Source of the DNA: Streptomyces tauricus
Lineage (GTDB): Bacteria; Actinomycetota; Actinomycetes; Streptomycetales; Streptomycetaceae
Length of the DNA: 64,000 nt
Reading direction: 5' to 3'
Assembly (NCBI RefSeq): GCF_014650955.1
Contig: NZ_BMVY01000002.1
Coordinates: 124,001 to 188,000 of the forward strand
The notes under the pieces are model-generated. The model was given only the letters and a program-made list of their open reading frames with translations, searched no databases and was not told the DNA's origin. Shown here piece by piece: positions 17,279-27,271 of the stretch. Made by a program: the position numbers and the translations under genes. Position 1 is the first letter of the stretch. Each line of letters starts with the position of its first letter.

Positions 17279-20200
17279 TCAGACGCCCACGTGGATGAAG
17301 GGCGCCCAGTGGAACGGATGGTGCGGGTCGGTCACGGCAGCGGCGGGGCGGGGGCCGCTGTCCCGGGCCCGCACCCGCCGGCCGGTGGGCTCGGCCGGCC
17401 CGTCGACGCCCTCAACGCCCTCAACACCCTCGGTGGGCTGGGCGAGTTGGGCGAGTTGGGCGTACTCCTCCGCCCGCTCCTCCGGGGAAGCCGCGTGGAC
17501 CTCACGCTGGGCGCGGGCCAGCGCGGCGCCCACCGTCACGCGGTCCGCCGACGTCAGGTGCCGGTACATCCGCGTGATCACCAGACAGCCCGTCACGTCG
17601 TCGACCGGCCAGAGCGACACCACCGCGTGCCGGGCCCCGCTGATGACGGCCGTACGGGTCAGCCCGAGCACCTCACCACCGGCGGTCGCGGTGCCCCGGC
17701 CCGTCTCGCAGGCGGACAGCACGAGGAGGTCGGGAGTGAGATCCGGGCTGAGCAGGTCGTCCACGCCGAGGTGGTCCCGACCGGCGAGCGCCAGTCGGCT
17801 GAGGTACGGAGTCAGCTCCTGGATGTCGCCGTGGGTGGCCAGATGCAGTACGGAGCGGCCCGCGGCCTGTGCCAGGACGCTCGCCCGGTCGGCGTCGAGG
17901 CCGGTGAGTACCCGGGACCGGGGAAGCAGCCGTTCGACGGCGGCGACCTCCGCCAGGGTGCCGGGCAGATACGCCAGGCGACGCTCGGGAGCGGTGGCCG
18001 GCGCGCCGACCAGCAGGGCCGTCGCCCCGCGCCAGTCGGGCTCCGGCGGGCGGCGGCCGGGCCGGGTGAGCAGGGACACCGCGGGCAGGTAGGAGACGTC
18101 GTGGGTCAGACCGAGAACCGTACTTCCCACGGGCAGGGCGTGGAACGGCACCAGTGAGAGCGAGGCGGGAGGGACGACCACGACGTTCCGGCAGCGGGAC
18201 AGGAGCGGCGCACAGAAACCGAACAGGGCCTCGGAGAGCATCCGGCCGTGCTCCGTCGCGTCGGCGCCGGACGCGCACGCGGCGTGGAACCGGCGCGCCG
18301 TCGCCACAAGCCCGTCCGCCGACCGCCGACGACGATCGGCGAGCAGCCCGTCGCGGGTCAACGCCCAGCCGACCAGGTCCTGGTCGTGGAGGTGGTACTG
18401 GAGGAGCACGGTGTCGGGGGGCAGCGCGCGTGCCAGGGCGGTGGCGTCGGGCACCACGCCGGGCCCGCGCGGGGCGGTGAGGGCGCCGGGCTCGCGCGGG
18501 GCGGTGAGCGCGTCGGGTCCGCGCGGGGCAGTGAGCGCCGCGGGTCCGCGCGGGGCGGTCAGGGCACCGGGCGCGCGCAGGGCGGTGAGGGCGCCGGGCG
18601 CGATCCGGCGTACCTCGGCCGTGGCGGCGGCGAGAGCCTGTTCGGCCTCGGTGAGGCCGCGCTCTGTCGCCCGCTCGTCGGCCACACCCGTGCGCTCCGC
18701 GGGTGGCCGTCCGGCCGGTGGTGCCCCGCCCCCGCCGCGCAGAGCGGCCGCCGCCTCCTCGAACCGCGCGGCCCACCGGGCTTCCGCCTGGAGCCAGCCT
18801 CGTACCGCTCGTTGCGCGGCGGCCCGTCCGGCGGCGGTGTCGAGGGCGTGCACGGTGTCGAGGAAACCGGACCGGGCACGCTCCGCCGTGGCGAACGTCG
18901 AGGCCTTCGCCCCGGGCAGCTCCCACTGGGCGAGCAGGGCCGTGTGATAGGCGCGGGCCACCACCGGATCGTCGGCCGACGCCGCCCGCAGGGTGTCCCG
19001 TCCCATCCTGGACCGGTGTTCCTCGTAGACGGAGACCGCTTCCAGAGCCCGCTCGGCGGCCCTCCGCGGGTCGCCGAGGGCGAGCAGCGCCTCCGCCGCG
19101 ATCGCGGGCCTGTCCCAGGGCTTCTCCGGTTCGACGCCGTCCTCCCCGATGCGCCGTTCCGCCTCGGCGGCCCGCTCGGGCTGCCCCAGCCGCAACCGGA
19201 GCGCCGCCGACTGCACCGCCGTGAGCGCGCCGCGTGCCTCCAGCCTGTCGGCCTCGTCCCGTGCCTCCCGCGCACGGCCCAGTTCCAGCAGGAGCGCACA
19301 GCGCGCGACGGAGGACGGCACGCCGTGCTCGACGAGTGCCTGCGCCTCCCGGGCGGTCCGTTCGGCCGCTGCCGACAGACCGGCCGACCTGTGCCGGCGC
19401 AGCCGGTGCAGTTTCTCCACGACATGGGTGGAGTCCAGTCCGGCCCGCAGCCCGTCCAGGGTGTCGCACAGCGCCCGCGCCACGGCCGTGGGTCCGCCGC
19501 CCTGCCCACCGAGCAGGCGCTCGCCGAGACCGATCACCCGCACGAGCCGAGGCCGTGCGGCCGCGACGAGGTCCGGGTCGCACAGCCCCACGGCCTCGTT
19601 GAGGAAGAGTTCGGCCGCGACCGCCGTGGAGAGCCAGGCATTGACGGTCGGAACCGACATCCCACCCCGAACGGCGTCGACCCGGCCGCCCCGCCCGTCG
19701 ACCGCCTCCCGTTGGTCCACGACCTCCCGGTACCGGTCCTCCAACTGCCGTTCCCGGGCGCGCAGGGAGATGTCGGCGAGCACGAGCGAGGCCAGCCGGT
19801 GACGGACCTCGTGATACGCCCCCACCGGGCTCGTCCGCGGAGCGGTCGTGGGGTGAACGGTGCGGGGCACGGACCTTTCTGCGGCGGCCGGCGGGACAGG
19901 CTCGGCAGCCACCGGCAGGACTGGTTCGGCTGCCGTCGGCGCGACCGGCTCCACGGCCGCCGCCGGAGCCGACTCGGTAGCCGCCGACGGGACCGGCTCC
20001 ACAGCCGTCGCCGGAATCGGCTCCATGAGTCGCTGTGCCAGGTCGGCCGCCTCCCCGGCGCGGGCGAGATGACTCTCTCGGGTCCAGTCGGCGGCCCGTG
20101 CGGCAACGAGGTGTGCCATGCCCCGCAGCCAGGATCCGCTGCCCACGGTCGCCGCCCAACGGCGGACCTCCGCCACGTCGCCGACGGGCACAGGCCTGCC

Positions 20201-21223
20201 GTCCTCCACGGCGTCCAGCAGGCGGTGGACCTTGAGCAACACCACACCCGCCCGGTCACCGGCGGCCGCGGCCAGGGTGAGCGCCCGTTCGACGCATGCG
20301 GCGCGGTCGTCCGGTTTCCGGCGCAGCCGGGCCACATGGGCCAGCCGCAGCACGGCCGCGGCCCGTCCCCGGTCCGCGCCGGCCTCTCCGAACAGCGCGT
20401 CCGCGTCCGCGAAGTGCCGTGCGGCGCGGTCGAGTGTCCTGGGCCCCGCCGGGAGGGGCAGCCGGCGTTCCGAGGCACCGGGCGTCCCGAGTTCCGCGTC
20501 ACCCGCCAGCAGCGACGCCATCGCGGCGAAGGCCGGGTCGCCGGGCACGAGCCGCAGCGCCGCCTGGCGTGACGCCTCGCCCCGGCGCCGGTCCCCCGCC
20601 CGGGCCCGTACGTCTGCCGCGACGAGCAGGTGGTACGCGACCGGGCCCGCGAGGCCGCCCTCGGCGATCTCCCGCGGCATCTCGTCGAACCACCGGACGG
20701 CCTCGCCGATCTCCTCCGCTCCCCCGACCGCCGCGAGCACGTCGGGCGGCTGGGCGTCGAGGATCTCCCCGTTCCCCAGGACCGCACGGGCGACGAGCAG
20801 GTCGGGGAGGTACCGGGCGGCGAGAAAGGCGGCGAGCCGCAGCCCGGGGTCCCTGGCGAGGACGGTCAGCCGGCCATGCGTCCCGTCCAGGGCCTTCAGC
20901 AGGGCCGACTCGTCCTGGGCCGGCAGAGCCCAGCCGACCGTCCCTCCAGGACTCCAGTTGACGTCCATGACGGTGGCCGCGGTCCGCAGGGTACGGGTCA
21001 CCAGGTCGTCGTACGTCTTCTCGGGTTCGGGATCGTCCAGGACGGCCAGGGCCCGTTTGGGCTCACCGCCGGCGAGGGCGGCCCCCGCCGTCAGCCAGCC
21101 GCGCACGGGCTCGGCCCAGAGCCCGGGACTGACGGCAACGGGATCGACGCCCCGCAGGTCGGTCATCAGGAGACGCACGAGCAGCCGGATACCGTCCGCC
21201 GTGTGCCGGGCGTCGCGCGTCAC
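17279..21223 (-). CDS. Large CHAT-domain protease with helical-repeat N-terminus
   Basis: 1314 residues. Residues about 1-870 are Ala/Leu/Arg-rich helices consistent with divergent TPR-like repeats, interrupted by an Ala-Val-Pro-Glu tract (about 398-451). Residues 877-921 are five exact 9-residue repeats of the type GALTAPRGP. The CHAT domain (about 1000-1314) carries the clan CD dyad His1131 (LHLATHGD) and Cys1172 (LSACETG) and ends in the family-typical HPFHWAPFIHVGV. CHAT proteases include separase-like enzymes and Craspase TPR-CHAT. The GTG start overlaps the stop of the upstream 61-codon ORF, so translation is coupled. No TM segment seen. Confidence 0.9.
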   Translation of the reverse strand: MTRDARHTADGIRLLVRLLMTDLRGVDPVAVSPGLWAEPVRGWLTAGAALAGGEPKRALAVLDDPEPEKTYDDLVTRTLRTAATVMDVNWSPGGTVGWALPAQDESALLKALDGTHGRLTVLARDPGLRLAAFLAARYLPDLLVARAVLGNGEILDAQPPDVLAAVGGAEEIGEAVRWFDEMPREIAEGGLAGPVAYHLLVAADVRARAGDRRRGEASRQAALRLVPGDPAFAAMASLLAGDAELGTPGASERRLPLPAGPRTLDRAARHFADADALFGEAGADRGRAAAVLRLAHVARLRRKPDDRAACVERALTLAAAAGDRAGVVLLKVHRLLDAVEDGRPVPVGDVAEVRRWAATVGSGSWLRGMAHLVAARAADWTRESHLARAGEAADLAQRLMEPIPATAVEPVPSAATESAPAAAVEPVAPTAAEPVLPVAAEPVPPAAAERSVPRTVHPTTAPRTSPVGAYHEVRHRLASLVLADISLRARERQLEDRYREVVDQREAVDGRGGRVDAVRGGMSVPTVNAWLSTAVAAELFLNEAVGLCDPDLVAAARPRLVRVIGLGERLLGGQGGGPTAVARALCDTLDGLRAGLDSTHVVEKLHRLRRHRSAGLSAAAERTAREAQALVEHGVPSSVARCALLLELGRAREARDEADRLEARGALTAVQSAALRLRLGQPERAAEAERRIGEDGVEPEKPWDRPAIAAEALLALGDPRRAAERALEAVSVYEEHRSRMGRDTLRAASADDPVVARAYHTALLAQWELPGAKASTFATAERARSGFLDTVHALDTAAGRAAAQRAVRGWLQAEARWAARFEEAAAALRGGGGAPPAGRPPAERTGVADERATERGLTEAEQALAAATAEVRRIAPGALTALRAPGALTAPRGPAALTAPRGPDALTAPREPGALTAPRGPGVVPDATALARALPPDTVLLQYHLHDQDLVGWALTRDGLLADRRRRSADGLVATARRFHAACASGADATEHGRMLSEALFGFCAPLLSRCRNVVVVPPASLSLVPFHALPVGSTVLGLTHDVSYLPAVSLLTRPGRRPPEPDWRGATALLVGAPATAPERRLAYLPGTLAEVAAVERLLPRSRVLTGLDADRASVLAQAAGRSVLHLATHGDIQELTPYLSRLALAGRDHLGVDDLLSPDLTPDLLVLSACETGRGTATAGGEVLGLTRTAVISGARHAVVSLWPVDDVTGCLVITRMYRHLTSADRVTVGAALARAQREVHAASPEERAEEYAQLAQLAQPTEGVEGVEGVDGPAEPTGRRVRARDSGPRPAAAVTDPHHPFHWAPFIHVGV
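18461..18595. repeat. 27-bp tandem repeat inside the CHAT gene (5 copies)
   Basis: Five contiguous 27-bp units begin at 18461, 18488, 18515, 18542 and 18569. Each encodes nine residues, consensus GALTAPRGP, on the minus strand. The repeat sits just before the CHAT domain and probably forms a flexible, copy-number-variable linker. Confidence 0.85.
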
Positions 21224-21405
21224 TTGAACTTCCTGACGAGCGGGACGAGTTCGACGGTGTCACTGGCGCCTTCGAGCAGCATGATCTCGCCGGTCTCGTA
21301 GGTACAGGAGGTACCGGCCCGCAGCAGGGTGCCTCGCGGGTAGGCGGCCTGCGCCGCACGCATCGCCGCCCCCTGCCCCCCGCCTGATCCCCGCGCACTG
21401 AGCAC
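21220..21405 (-). CDS. 61-residue protein, first ORF of the CHAT-caspase operon
   Basis: I do not recognise this family. It starts with GTG at 21405 behind a strong RBS (GAGGGGGGAC), and its TGA overlaps the CHAT GTG start, which argues that it is a real gene. The N-terminus is Gly/Ala-rich and polar. Residues 24-61 (RGTLLRAGTSCTYETG onward) look beta-strand-rich and end in the basic VRKFK. It has no signal peptide or TM helix. An internal ATG at residue 15 is an alternative start. It could be a substrate, inhibitor or adaptor of the downstream proteases; this is inference from position only. Confidence 0.6.
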   Translation of the reverse strand: MLSARGSGGGQGAAMRAAQAAYPRGTLLRAGTSCTYETGEIMLLEGASDTVELVPLVRKFK

Positions 21406-21595
21406 ACCGTCCCCCCTCGCCGATGTCCGTCCTGCGTGAAGCTATCCGGACAGAAGGACATACAACACAAGATGCGAATATATGCACGCAACAGCCCGCT
21501 TCTATCCCTGTGCGATGGCGACGCCGACCGATCCCGATCAAGTAGTTACGGCCCCCACCCCCCACCGCAGCCCCACCCCTTCCCCCCGGGACAGC

Positions 21596-21632
21596 AAAAA
21601 GCCCTTGGCCTACGGAGGTGCAGGCCAAGGGC
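21596..21632 (-). terminator. Intrinsic terminator of ychF
   Basis: 11-bp stem GCCCTTGGCCT (21601-21611) with 21622-21632, 10-nt loop, followed in the minus direction by five T (A run at 21596-21600). It lies 15 bp beyond the ychF stop. Confidence 0.9.
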
Positions 21633-21646
21633 GATTCGAAGCGGAC

Positions 21647-22735
<1,089 letters not shown>

Positions 22736-22920
22736 GTTGCGACTTCCCGTACGTGAGGGTGTGGGGCGATGACTGACGGCCGGGAGGGATGCTCGGGCCG
22801 ATTCATCAGTCTACGGCGTGCGACGCCTCGCACCGGCGACGTATCGAACGCTTGGCCAAGCTCGGCCAAAGCGCGTGTCTAGGGGGTCATTCCGCACATA
22901 ACCCGACCTAAGTTGTCCCA

Positions 22921-23496
22921 GTGGAGCAACACAGGACACGTCCTCCCCAGTCACAGCCGTCACGAGGTGGCACTCCCCTTCCCCCGCAGGCCGGGCGGGG
23001 CGGTGCCCGTACGACCCGGCAGGCCGGGGCCGGTGTCCCGCGTACCCGAACCCGTACCCGTACCGCACTGTCCGGCTCACCGCTCGTGCAGGCCGTACGC
23101 CGCTTTCCCAACCCCCGGCTCACCGGGCTGGGCAGCGGGCTGTTCTGCACCGCGTCGATGTTCGCGCTGGCCTGTCTGATCCAGCTGCTGTTCTCGGCGT
23201 CGATCGTCGTCTACGGAGTGCTGTTCCTGCCGGTCTGCGTGCTGACCGCGGTGTGGGTGCGGCGGGCCGATCTCGTCACCGCGGTCGTCGCCGTGCCGAT
23301 CGCCTTCGCCGTCGGGCTGCTCCCGATCGCCGACAGCGACGGCGGCTTCGGCGGCCGGGTGATGGGCCTCGTCACCGCCCTCGCGATGCACGCCGGGTGG
23401 CTGTACGGGGGCACGCTGCTGGCCGGGGTCATCGTGACCGTCCGCAAGGCGCGGATGATGACCCGCAAGGCCGCACAGCGACGCCGGACGGTCTGA
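22921..23496 (+). CDS. DUF6542 membrane protein
   Basis: 191 residues. The first 50 are Pro/Arg/Thr-rich and disordered (RTRTRTRT run). The rest has four hydrophobic helices (about 66-90, 92-110, 118-138, 150-175), with a short basic tail. This matches the actinobacterial DUF6542 family of unknown function. The GTG at 22921 is used. Divergent from ychF. Confidence 0.85.
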   Translation: MEQHRTRPPQSQPSRGGTPLPPQAGRGGARTTRQAGAGVPRTRTRTRTALSGSPLVQAVRRFPNPRLTGLGSGLFCTASMFALACLIQLLFSASIVVYGVLFLPVCVLTAVWVRRADLVTAVVAVPIAFAVGLLPIADSDGGFGGRVMGLVTALAMHAGWLYGGTLLAGVIVTVRKARMMTRKAAQRRRTV

Positions 23497-23499
23497 GCG

Positions 23500-23625
23500 C
23501 CCGGCGAGGCGATCAGACTGCCCGGCGAGGCGACCCCTCCGCCCGGCTGGGCGATCCCACCGCCCGGCTGGGCAATCCGACCGCACGGCTGGGCGACCCG
23601 ACCGCACGGCTGGTTCGGGGTGACG
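23500..23625. repeat. 21-bp tandem repeat after the DUF6542 stop
   Basis: Six adjacent units of 21 bp starting at 23500 (CCCGGCGAGGCGATC..., then CCCGGCTGGGCGATC..., then CACGGCTGGGCGACC...). Early units share GAGG and later ones TGGG, so the array has drifted in order. It begins 3 bp after the TGA. A trace of family A repeat follows at about 23654-23680. Confidence 0.75.
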
Positions 23626-23706
23626 AAGCTGCGGGCCGGTGGGGGCGCCGGCCGCGCAGTTCCCCCGCGCCCCTAGGCGGGGCAGGGCAGTGCGGGGCGC
23701 GTCGCC

Positions 23707-24453
23707 TCAGTCCGTCTGGGCCGCGCGCATCGCCGCGCCCACGATCCCCGCGTTGTTCTGCAGCTGCGCCGGCACGATCTCCGCCTTGATGCCCTCGATC
23801 AGCGGCAGGAACTTCTGCGCCTTGCGGCTGACTCCGCCGCCGATGATGAACAGCTCGGGCGAGAAGAGCATCTCCACATGGGCCAGGTACTTCTGGACGC
23901 GGTGCGCCCAGTGCTCCCAGGAGAGGTCGTGGTCCTCCTTGGCCTTCGTGGAGGCGTGCTTCTCGGCGTCGTGGCCGTTGAGCTCCAGGTGGCCCAGTTC
24001 CGTGTTCGGGACGAGGGTGCCGTTCACGAAGAGGGCGCTGCCGATCCCCGTACCGAACGTGAGGAGGAAGACCGTGCCCTTGCGGCCCTTGCCAGCGCCG
24101 AACTGCATCTCGGCGACGCCCGCCGCGTCCGCGTCGTTCAGGACGGTCACCGGCAGTCCGCCGAGGCGGTCGCCGAGCAGGGCGCGCGCGTCGGTGTCGA
24201 TCCAGTCCTTGTCCACGTTGGCCGCCGTGCGGATGGTGGAGCCGCCGGTGACCACGCCCGGGAAGGTGATGCCGACCGGGCCCGTCCAGCCGAAGTGGCC
24301 GACGACCTCCTTCACGCCGTCCGCCACCGCGTCCGGTGTCGCCGGGTGCGGCGTGAGCACCTTGTAGCGCTCCTCCGCCAGGTCGCCCTTGTCCAGGTCC
24401 ACGGGAGCGCCCTTGATCCCTGAACCGCCGATGTCCACACCGAAGATCTGCAT
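23707..24453 (-). CDS. ppgK: Polyphosphate glucokinase
   Basis: 248 residues, ROK family. N-terminal phosphate motif [11 protein letters not shown] (5-15), the catalytic segment VLNDADAAG, and [11 protein letters not shown]. The compact length and the tail segment [16 protein letters not shown] match actinobacterial polyphosphate/ATP glucokinases, which phosphorylate glucose with polyP. It is 29 bp downstream of ispH on the same strand, so the two may be cotranscribed. Confidence 0.95.
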   Translation of the reverse strand: MQIFGVDIGGSGIKGAPVDLDKGDLAEERYKVLTPHPATPDAVADGVKEVVGHFGWTGPVGITFPGVVTGGSTIRTAANVDKDWIDTDARALLGDRLGGLPVTVLNDADAAGVAEMQFGAGKGRKGTVFLLTFGTGIGSALFVNGTLVPNTELGHLELNGHDAEKHASTKAKEDHDLSWEHWAHRVQKYLAHVEMLFSPELFIIGGGVSRKAQKFLPLIEGIKAEIVPAQLQNNAGIVGAAMRAAQTD

Positions 24454-24482
24454 GGCTCTACGCTACGTCGTACGACTGACAG

Positions 24483-25490
24483 TCACTCGCCCGAGGGGGT
24501 GTTTCCGGTGCGCTGCGCCACCAGGGCCGCCGCCTCCGCGCGCAGGTCGCGGCGCAGCTCCTTGGGCAGCGAGAACGTGATGGACTCCTCGGCGGCCTTG
24601 ACGAGTTCGACGTCCTCGTAACCGTGGGTGGTCAGGTACTCCAGGACCTGCTCCACGAGGATCTCCGGCACCGAGGCCCCGGAGGTGACACCCACCGTCG
24701 AGACGCCCTCGAACCAGCTGTCGTCGATCTCGTCGGCGAAGTCCACGAGGTACGCCTCCCGCGCGCCCGCGAGCTTGGCGACCTCGACGAGCCGTACGGA
24801 GTTGGAGGAGTTGCGCGAGCCGACCACGATGACGAGCTCGGCCTGCTCGCCCATCTGCTTCACCGCGAGCTGGCGGTTCTGCGTGGCGTAGCAGATGTCG
24901 TCGCTCGGCGGGGAGATGAGCTGCGGGAACTTCTCCTTGAGGGCGTCCACCGTCTCCATGGTCTCGTCGACCGACAGCGTCGTCTGGGAGAGCCAGACGA
25001 CCCGGGAGGGGTCGCGGACCTCGACCTTCGCCACGTCGCCGGGGCCGTCGACCAGCGTGATGTGGTCGGGCGCCTCGCCGGACGTGCCGATGACCTCCTC
25101 GTGGCCCTCGTGGCCGATGAGGAGGATGTCGTAGTCGTCGTCCGCGAACCGGACGGCTTCCTTGTGGACCTTGGTGACCAGCGGGCACGTCGCGTCGATG
25201 GTGGCGAGCTTCCCGGCCGCGGCCTCGTCGTGGACGACCGGGGCGACACCGTGCGCCGAGAACATGACGATGGACCCCTCGGGGACCTCCGCGGTGCGCT
25301 CGACGAAGATCGCGCCCTTCTTCTCCAGGGTCTGCACGACGTACTTGTTGTGGACGATCTCGTGGCGGACATAGATCGGGGCCCCGTACTGCTCCAGGGC
25401 TTTCTCGACGGCGATCACGGCACGGTCGACACCCGCGCAGTAGCCACGGGGGGCGGCGAGCAGGACACGGCGGCCAGTCGAAGCAGTCAT
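24483..25490 (-). CDS. ispH: 4-hydroxy-3-methylbut-2-enyl diphosphate reductase
   Basis: 335 residues. Last step of the MEP pathway, giving IPP and DMAPP. The three [4Fe-4S] ligand cysteines sit in [12 protein letters not shown] (C18), [14 protein letters not shown] and the [11 protein letters not shown] region, and the substrate motif NSSNS is present. An ATG three codons upstream (25499) is possible; the ATG at 25490 gives the usual [18 protein letters not shown]. Supplies precursors for UppS, encoded at 56206-56979. Confidence 0.96.
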   Translation of the reverse strand: MTASTGRRVLLAAPRGYCAGVDRAVIAVEKALEQYGAPIYVRHEIVHNKYVVQTLEKKGAIFVERTAEVPEGSIVMFSAHGVAPVVHDEAAAGKLATIDATCPLVTKVHKEAVRFADDDYDILLIGHEGHEEVIGTSGEAPDHITLVDGPGDVAKVEVRDPSRVVWLSQTTLSVDETMETVDALKEKFPQLISPPSDDICYATQNRQLAVKQMGEQAELVIVVGSRNSSNSVRLVEVAKLAGAREAYLVDFADEIDDSWFEGVSTVGVTSGASVPEILVEQVLEYLTTHGYEDVELVKAAEESITFSLPKELRRDLRAEAAALVAQRTGNTPSGE

Positions 25491-25612
25491 GCCTCCCATC
25501 GTAAGGCCGCGCCCGACAGGTCAAAGATCGCGTCCGCGGGGAGACTGGTCGGGGGCCGGGGCGCTGGAGAGCTGGGAGGGGGCGCAGGAGGCACGACTCT
25601 CGGGAGGCATGG

Positions 25613-26989
25613 ATGTCCGGTACGGATTCACCGGCCCGCACGGCTGACGGCGAACAGGGCCTGCGGCGCAGTCTCGGCTTCCGCGACCTGGTCGTGTACG
25701 GGCTGCTGTTCATCGCCCCCATGGCGCCGGTCGGTGTCTACGGGACCCTCGACGCCAGGTCGCACGGCGCGGTCGCCCTCGTCTACGTGGTCGCCACGGT
25801 CGCGATGGCGTTCACCGCGTTCAGTTACGCGCAGATGGTGCGGGTCGTCCCCCAGGCGGGTTCGGTGTTCGCCTACGCGCGCGTGGGGCTCGGAAAAGAG
25901 GCCGGGTTCATCGCCGGGTGGATGGCGATGCTGGACTACCTCCTCATCCCGGCGGTGGCGTACCTCTTCTCCGGCATCGCGATGAACTCCCTGGTCCCGG
26001 GCGTATCGCGCTGGGTGTGGACGGCGCTGGCGGTGGTCCTGACGACCCTGCTGAACCTGTGGGGCGTACGGGTCGCCGCGCGCGTGGGTTTCCTCGTGCT
26101 CGCGATGGAGATCGTGGTCCTCCTTGTCTTCTTCGTGTCGGCGATCGTCGTCCTCGCGCGCGACGGGGCGCAGCGGGGCTGGCTGTCGCCGTTCTCCGGG
26201 GACGGCTCTCAGGGGGCGTTCGCGCTGTCCGCGGTCCTCGGGGCGGTGTCGATCGCGGTCCTGTCGTATCTCGGCTTCGACGCGATCGCCTCCTTCGCCG
26301 AGGAGGTCACCGGCAGTTCGGAGAAGGTCGCGCGGGCGGTGCTGTTCTGTCTCGCCCTCGCCGGGGTGCTGTTCATCGCGCAGACGTACCTCGTCGCCCT
26401 GCTGGAGCCGCTGTCGTCGGCGCAGCTCGCCGACGAGCCGGGCAAGCAGGGATCCGCCTTCTACGACGCCGTGGACGCCTCCGTCGGCACGTGGCTGCAC
26501 GATCTGGTGGCCGTCAGCAAGGCGATCGGGGCGGCGTTCGCGGCGTTGGCCGGGCAGGCGGCGGCCGGGCGGCTGCTGTTCGCGATGTCGCGGTCGCGGC
26601 GGCTGCCGCGGGCGCTGTCGAAGACGGACTCCGGGGTGCCGCGGGTCGCGCTGCTCTGCGCGGCCGTCGTCACGCTGGTGGCGGCGGTGTGGGCGGCGCG
26701 GCGCGACGACGGGATGGATCACCTGGTGTCGGTGGTCGACGTGGGGGCGCTGGCCGCGTTCACGTTGCTGCACGCGAGCGTGGTGGGGTGGTTCGCCGTG
26801 CGGCGGCGGGGGGTGGGTGGGGTGGTCGTGTGGTGGCGGCATGTGGTGGTGCCTGTGGTGGGGGCGGGGATCACTGTGCTGGTGATTTTTGAGGCGTCCG
26901 GGGCGGCGCAGGTGGTGGGGGGTGTGTGGTTCCTGGTGGGGGTTGTGGTGCTGGTGGCTCAGCGGGGGCGGGGGGCGGGGGTGGGGTGA
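25613..26989 (+). CDS. APC family amino acid permease
   Basis: 458 residues, about twelve hydrophobic helices. Family signatures are the early GFRDLVVYGLLFIAPMAP segment and the TM6-8 region SYLGFDAIASFAEEV. Probably a proton-coupled importer of amino acids or related amines; substrate not predictable. RBS GGGAGG precedes the ATG at 25613. The last 70 codons are strikingly G-rich on the coding strand, with many Val/Gly codons. Monocistronic. Confidence 0.9.
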   Translation: MSGTDSPARTADGEQGLRRSLGFRDLVVYGLLFIAPMAPVGVYGTLDARSHGAVALVYVVATVAMAFTAFSYAQMVRVVPQAGSVFAYARVGLGKEAGFIAGWMAMLDYLLIPAVAYLFSGIAMNSLVPGVSRWVWTALAVVLTTLLNLWGVRVAARVGFLVLAMEIVVLLVFFVSAIVVLARDGAQRGWLSPFSGDGSQGAFALSAVLGAVSIAVLSYLGFDAIASFAEEVTGSSEKVARAVLFCLALAGVLFIAQTYLVALLEPLSSAQLADEPGKQGSAFYDAVDASVGTWLHDLVAVSKAIGAAFAALAGQAAAGRLLFAMSRSRRLPRALSKTDSGVPRVALLCAAVVTLVAAVWAARRDDGMDHLVSVVDVGALAAFTLLHASVVGWFAVRRRGVGGVVVWWRHVVVPVVGAGITVLVIFEASGAAQVVGGVWFLVGVVVLVAQRGRGAGVG

Positions 26990-27007
26990 GCTCGTGTGTT
27001 TTCTCGC

Positions 27008-27190
27008 CCCCGCCGCCCCTGCCCGTCCCGTCCCCTGGGGCTGCGCCCGTTGCCCCCCCCTTGAGCGGGCCGGGGGTGTGGGGTGGGGGCCGGCCCCGGC
27101 GGAGGCCGTTCGCGCCGTTCCCCGCGCCCCTGAAAAGCAGGGCTGCGCCCCGGCTTTCGCCTCCGCTCCGAGCCCTTCCGGGGGCGCGGG
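27008..27190. repeat. Intergenic family A/B repeat remnants
   Basis: The gap between the permease and xseA contains cgcccccgccgcccctgcccg, a family B outer arm, at about 27008. One family A unit (GCGCCGTTCCCCGCGCCCCTGAA) lies at 27112-27135. No gene is seen here. Confidence 0.55.
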
Positions 27191-27271
27191 GTGCTGCGTG
27201 GGCAAACCCCGTCGGGCCGCGCGCGGGCGCAACCGGTCGTGGTGTCGGAGGCTGCGGCTACGCTCGGGTTC

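Noticed and set aside
18461..18595. CRISPR-like array
   Set aside because: Units are contiguous coding repeats without spacers.
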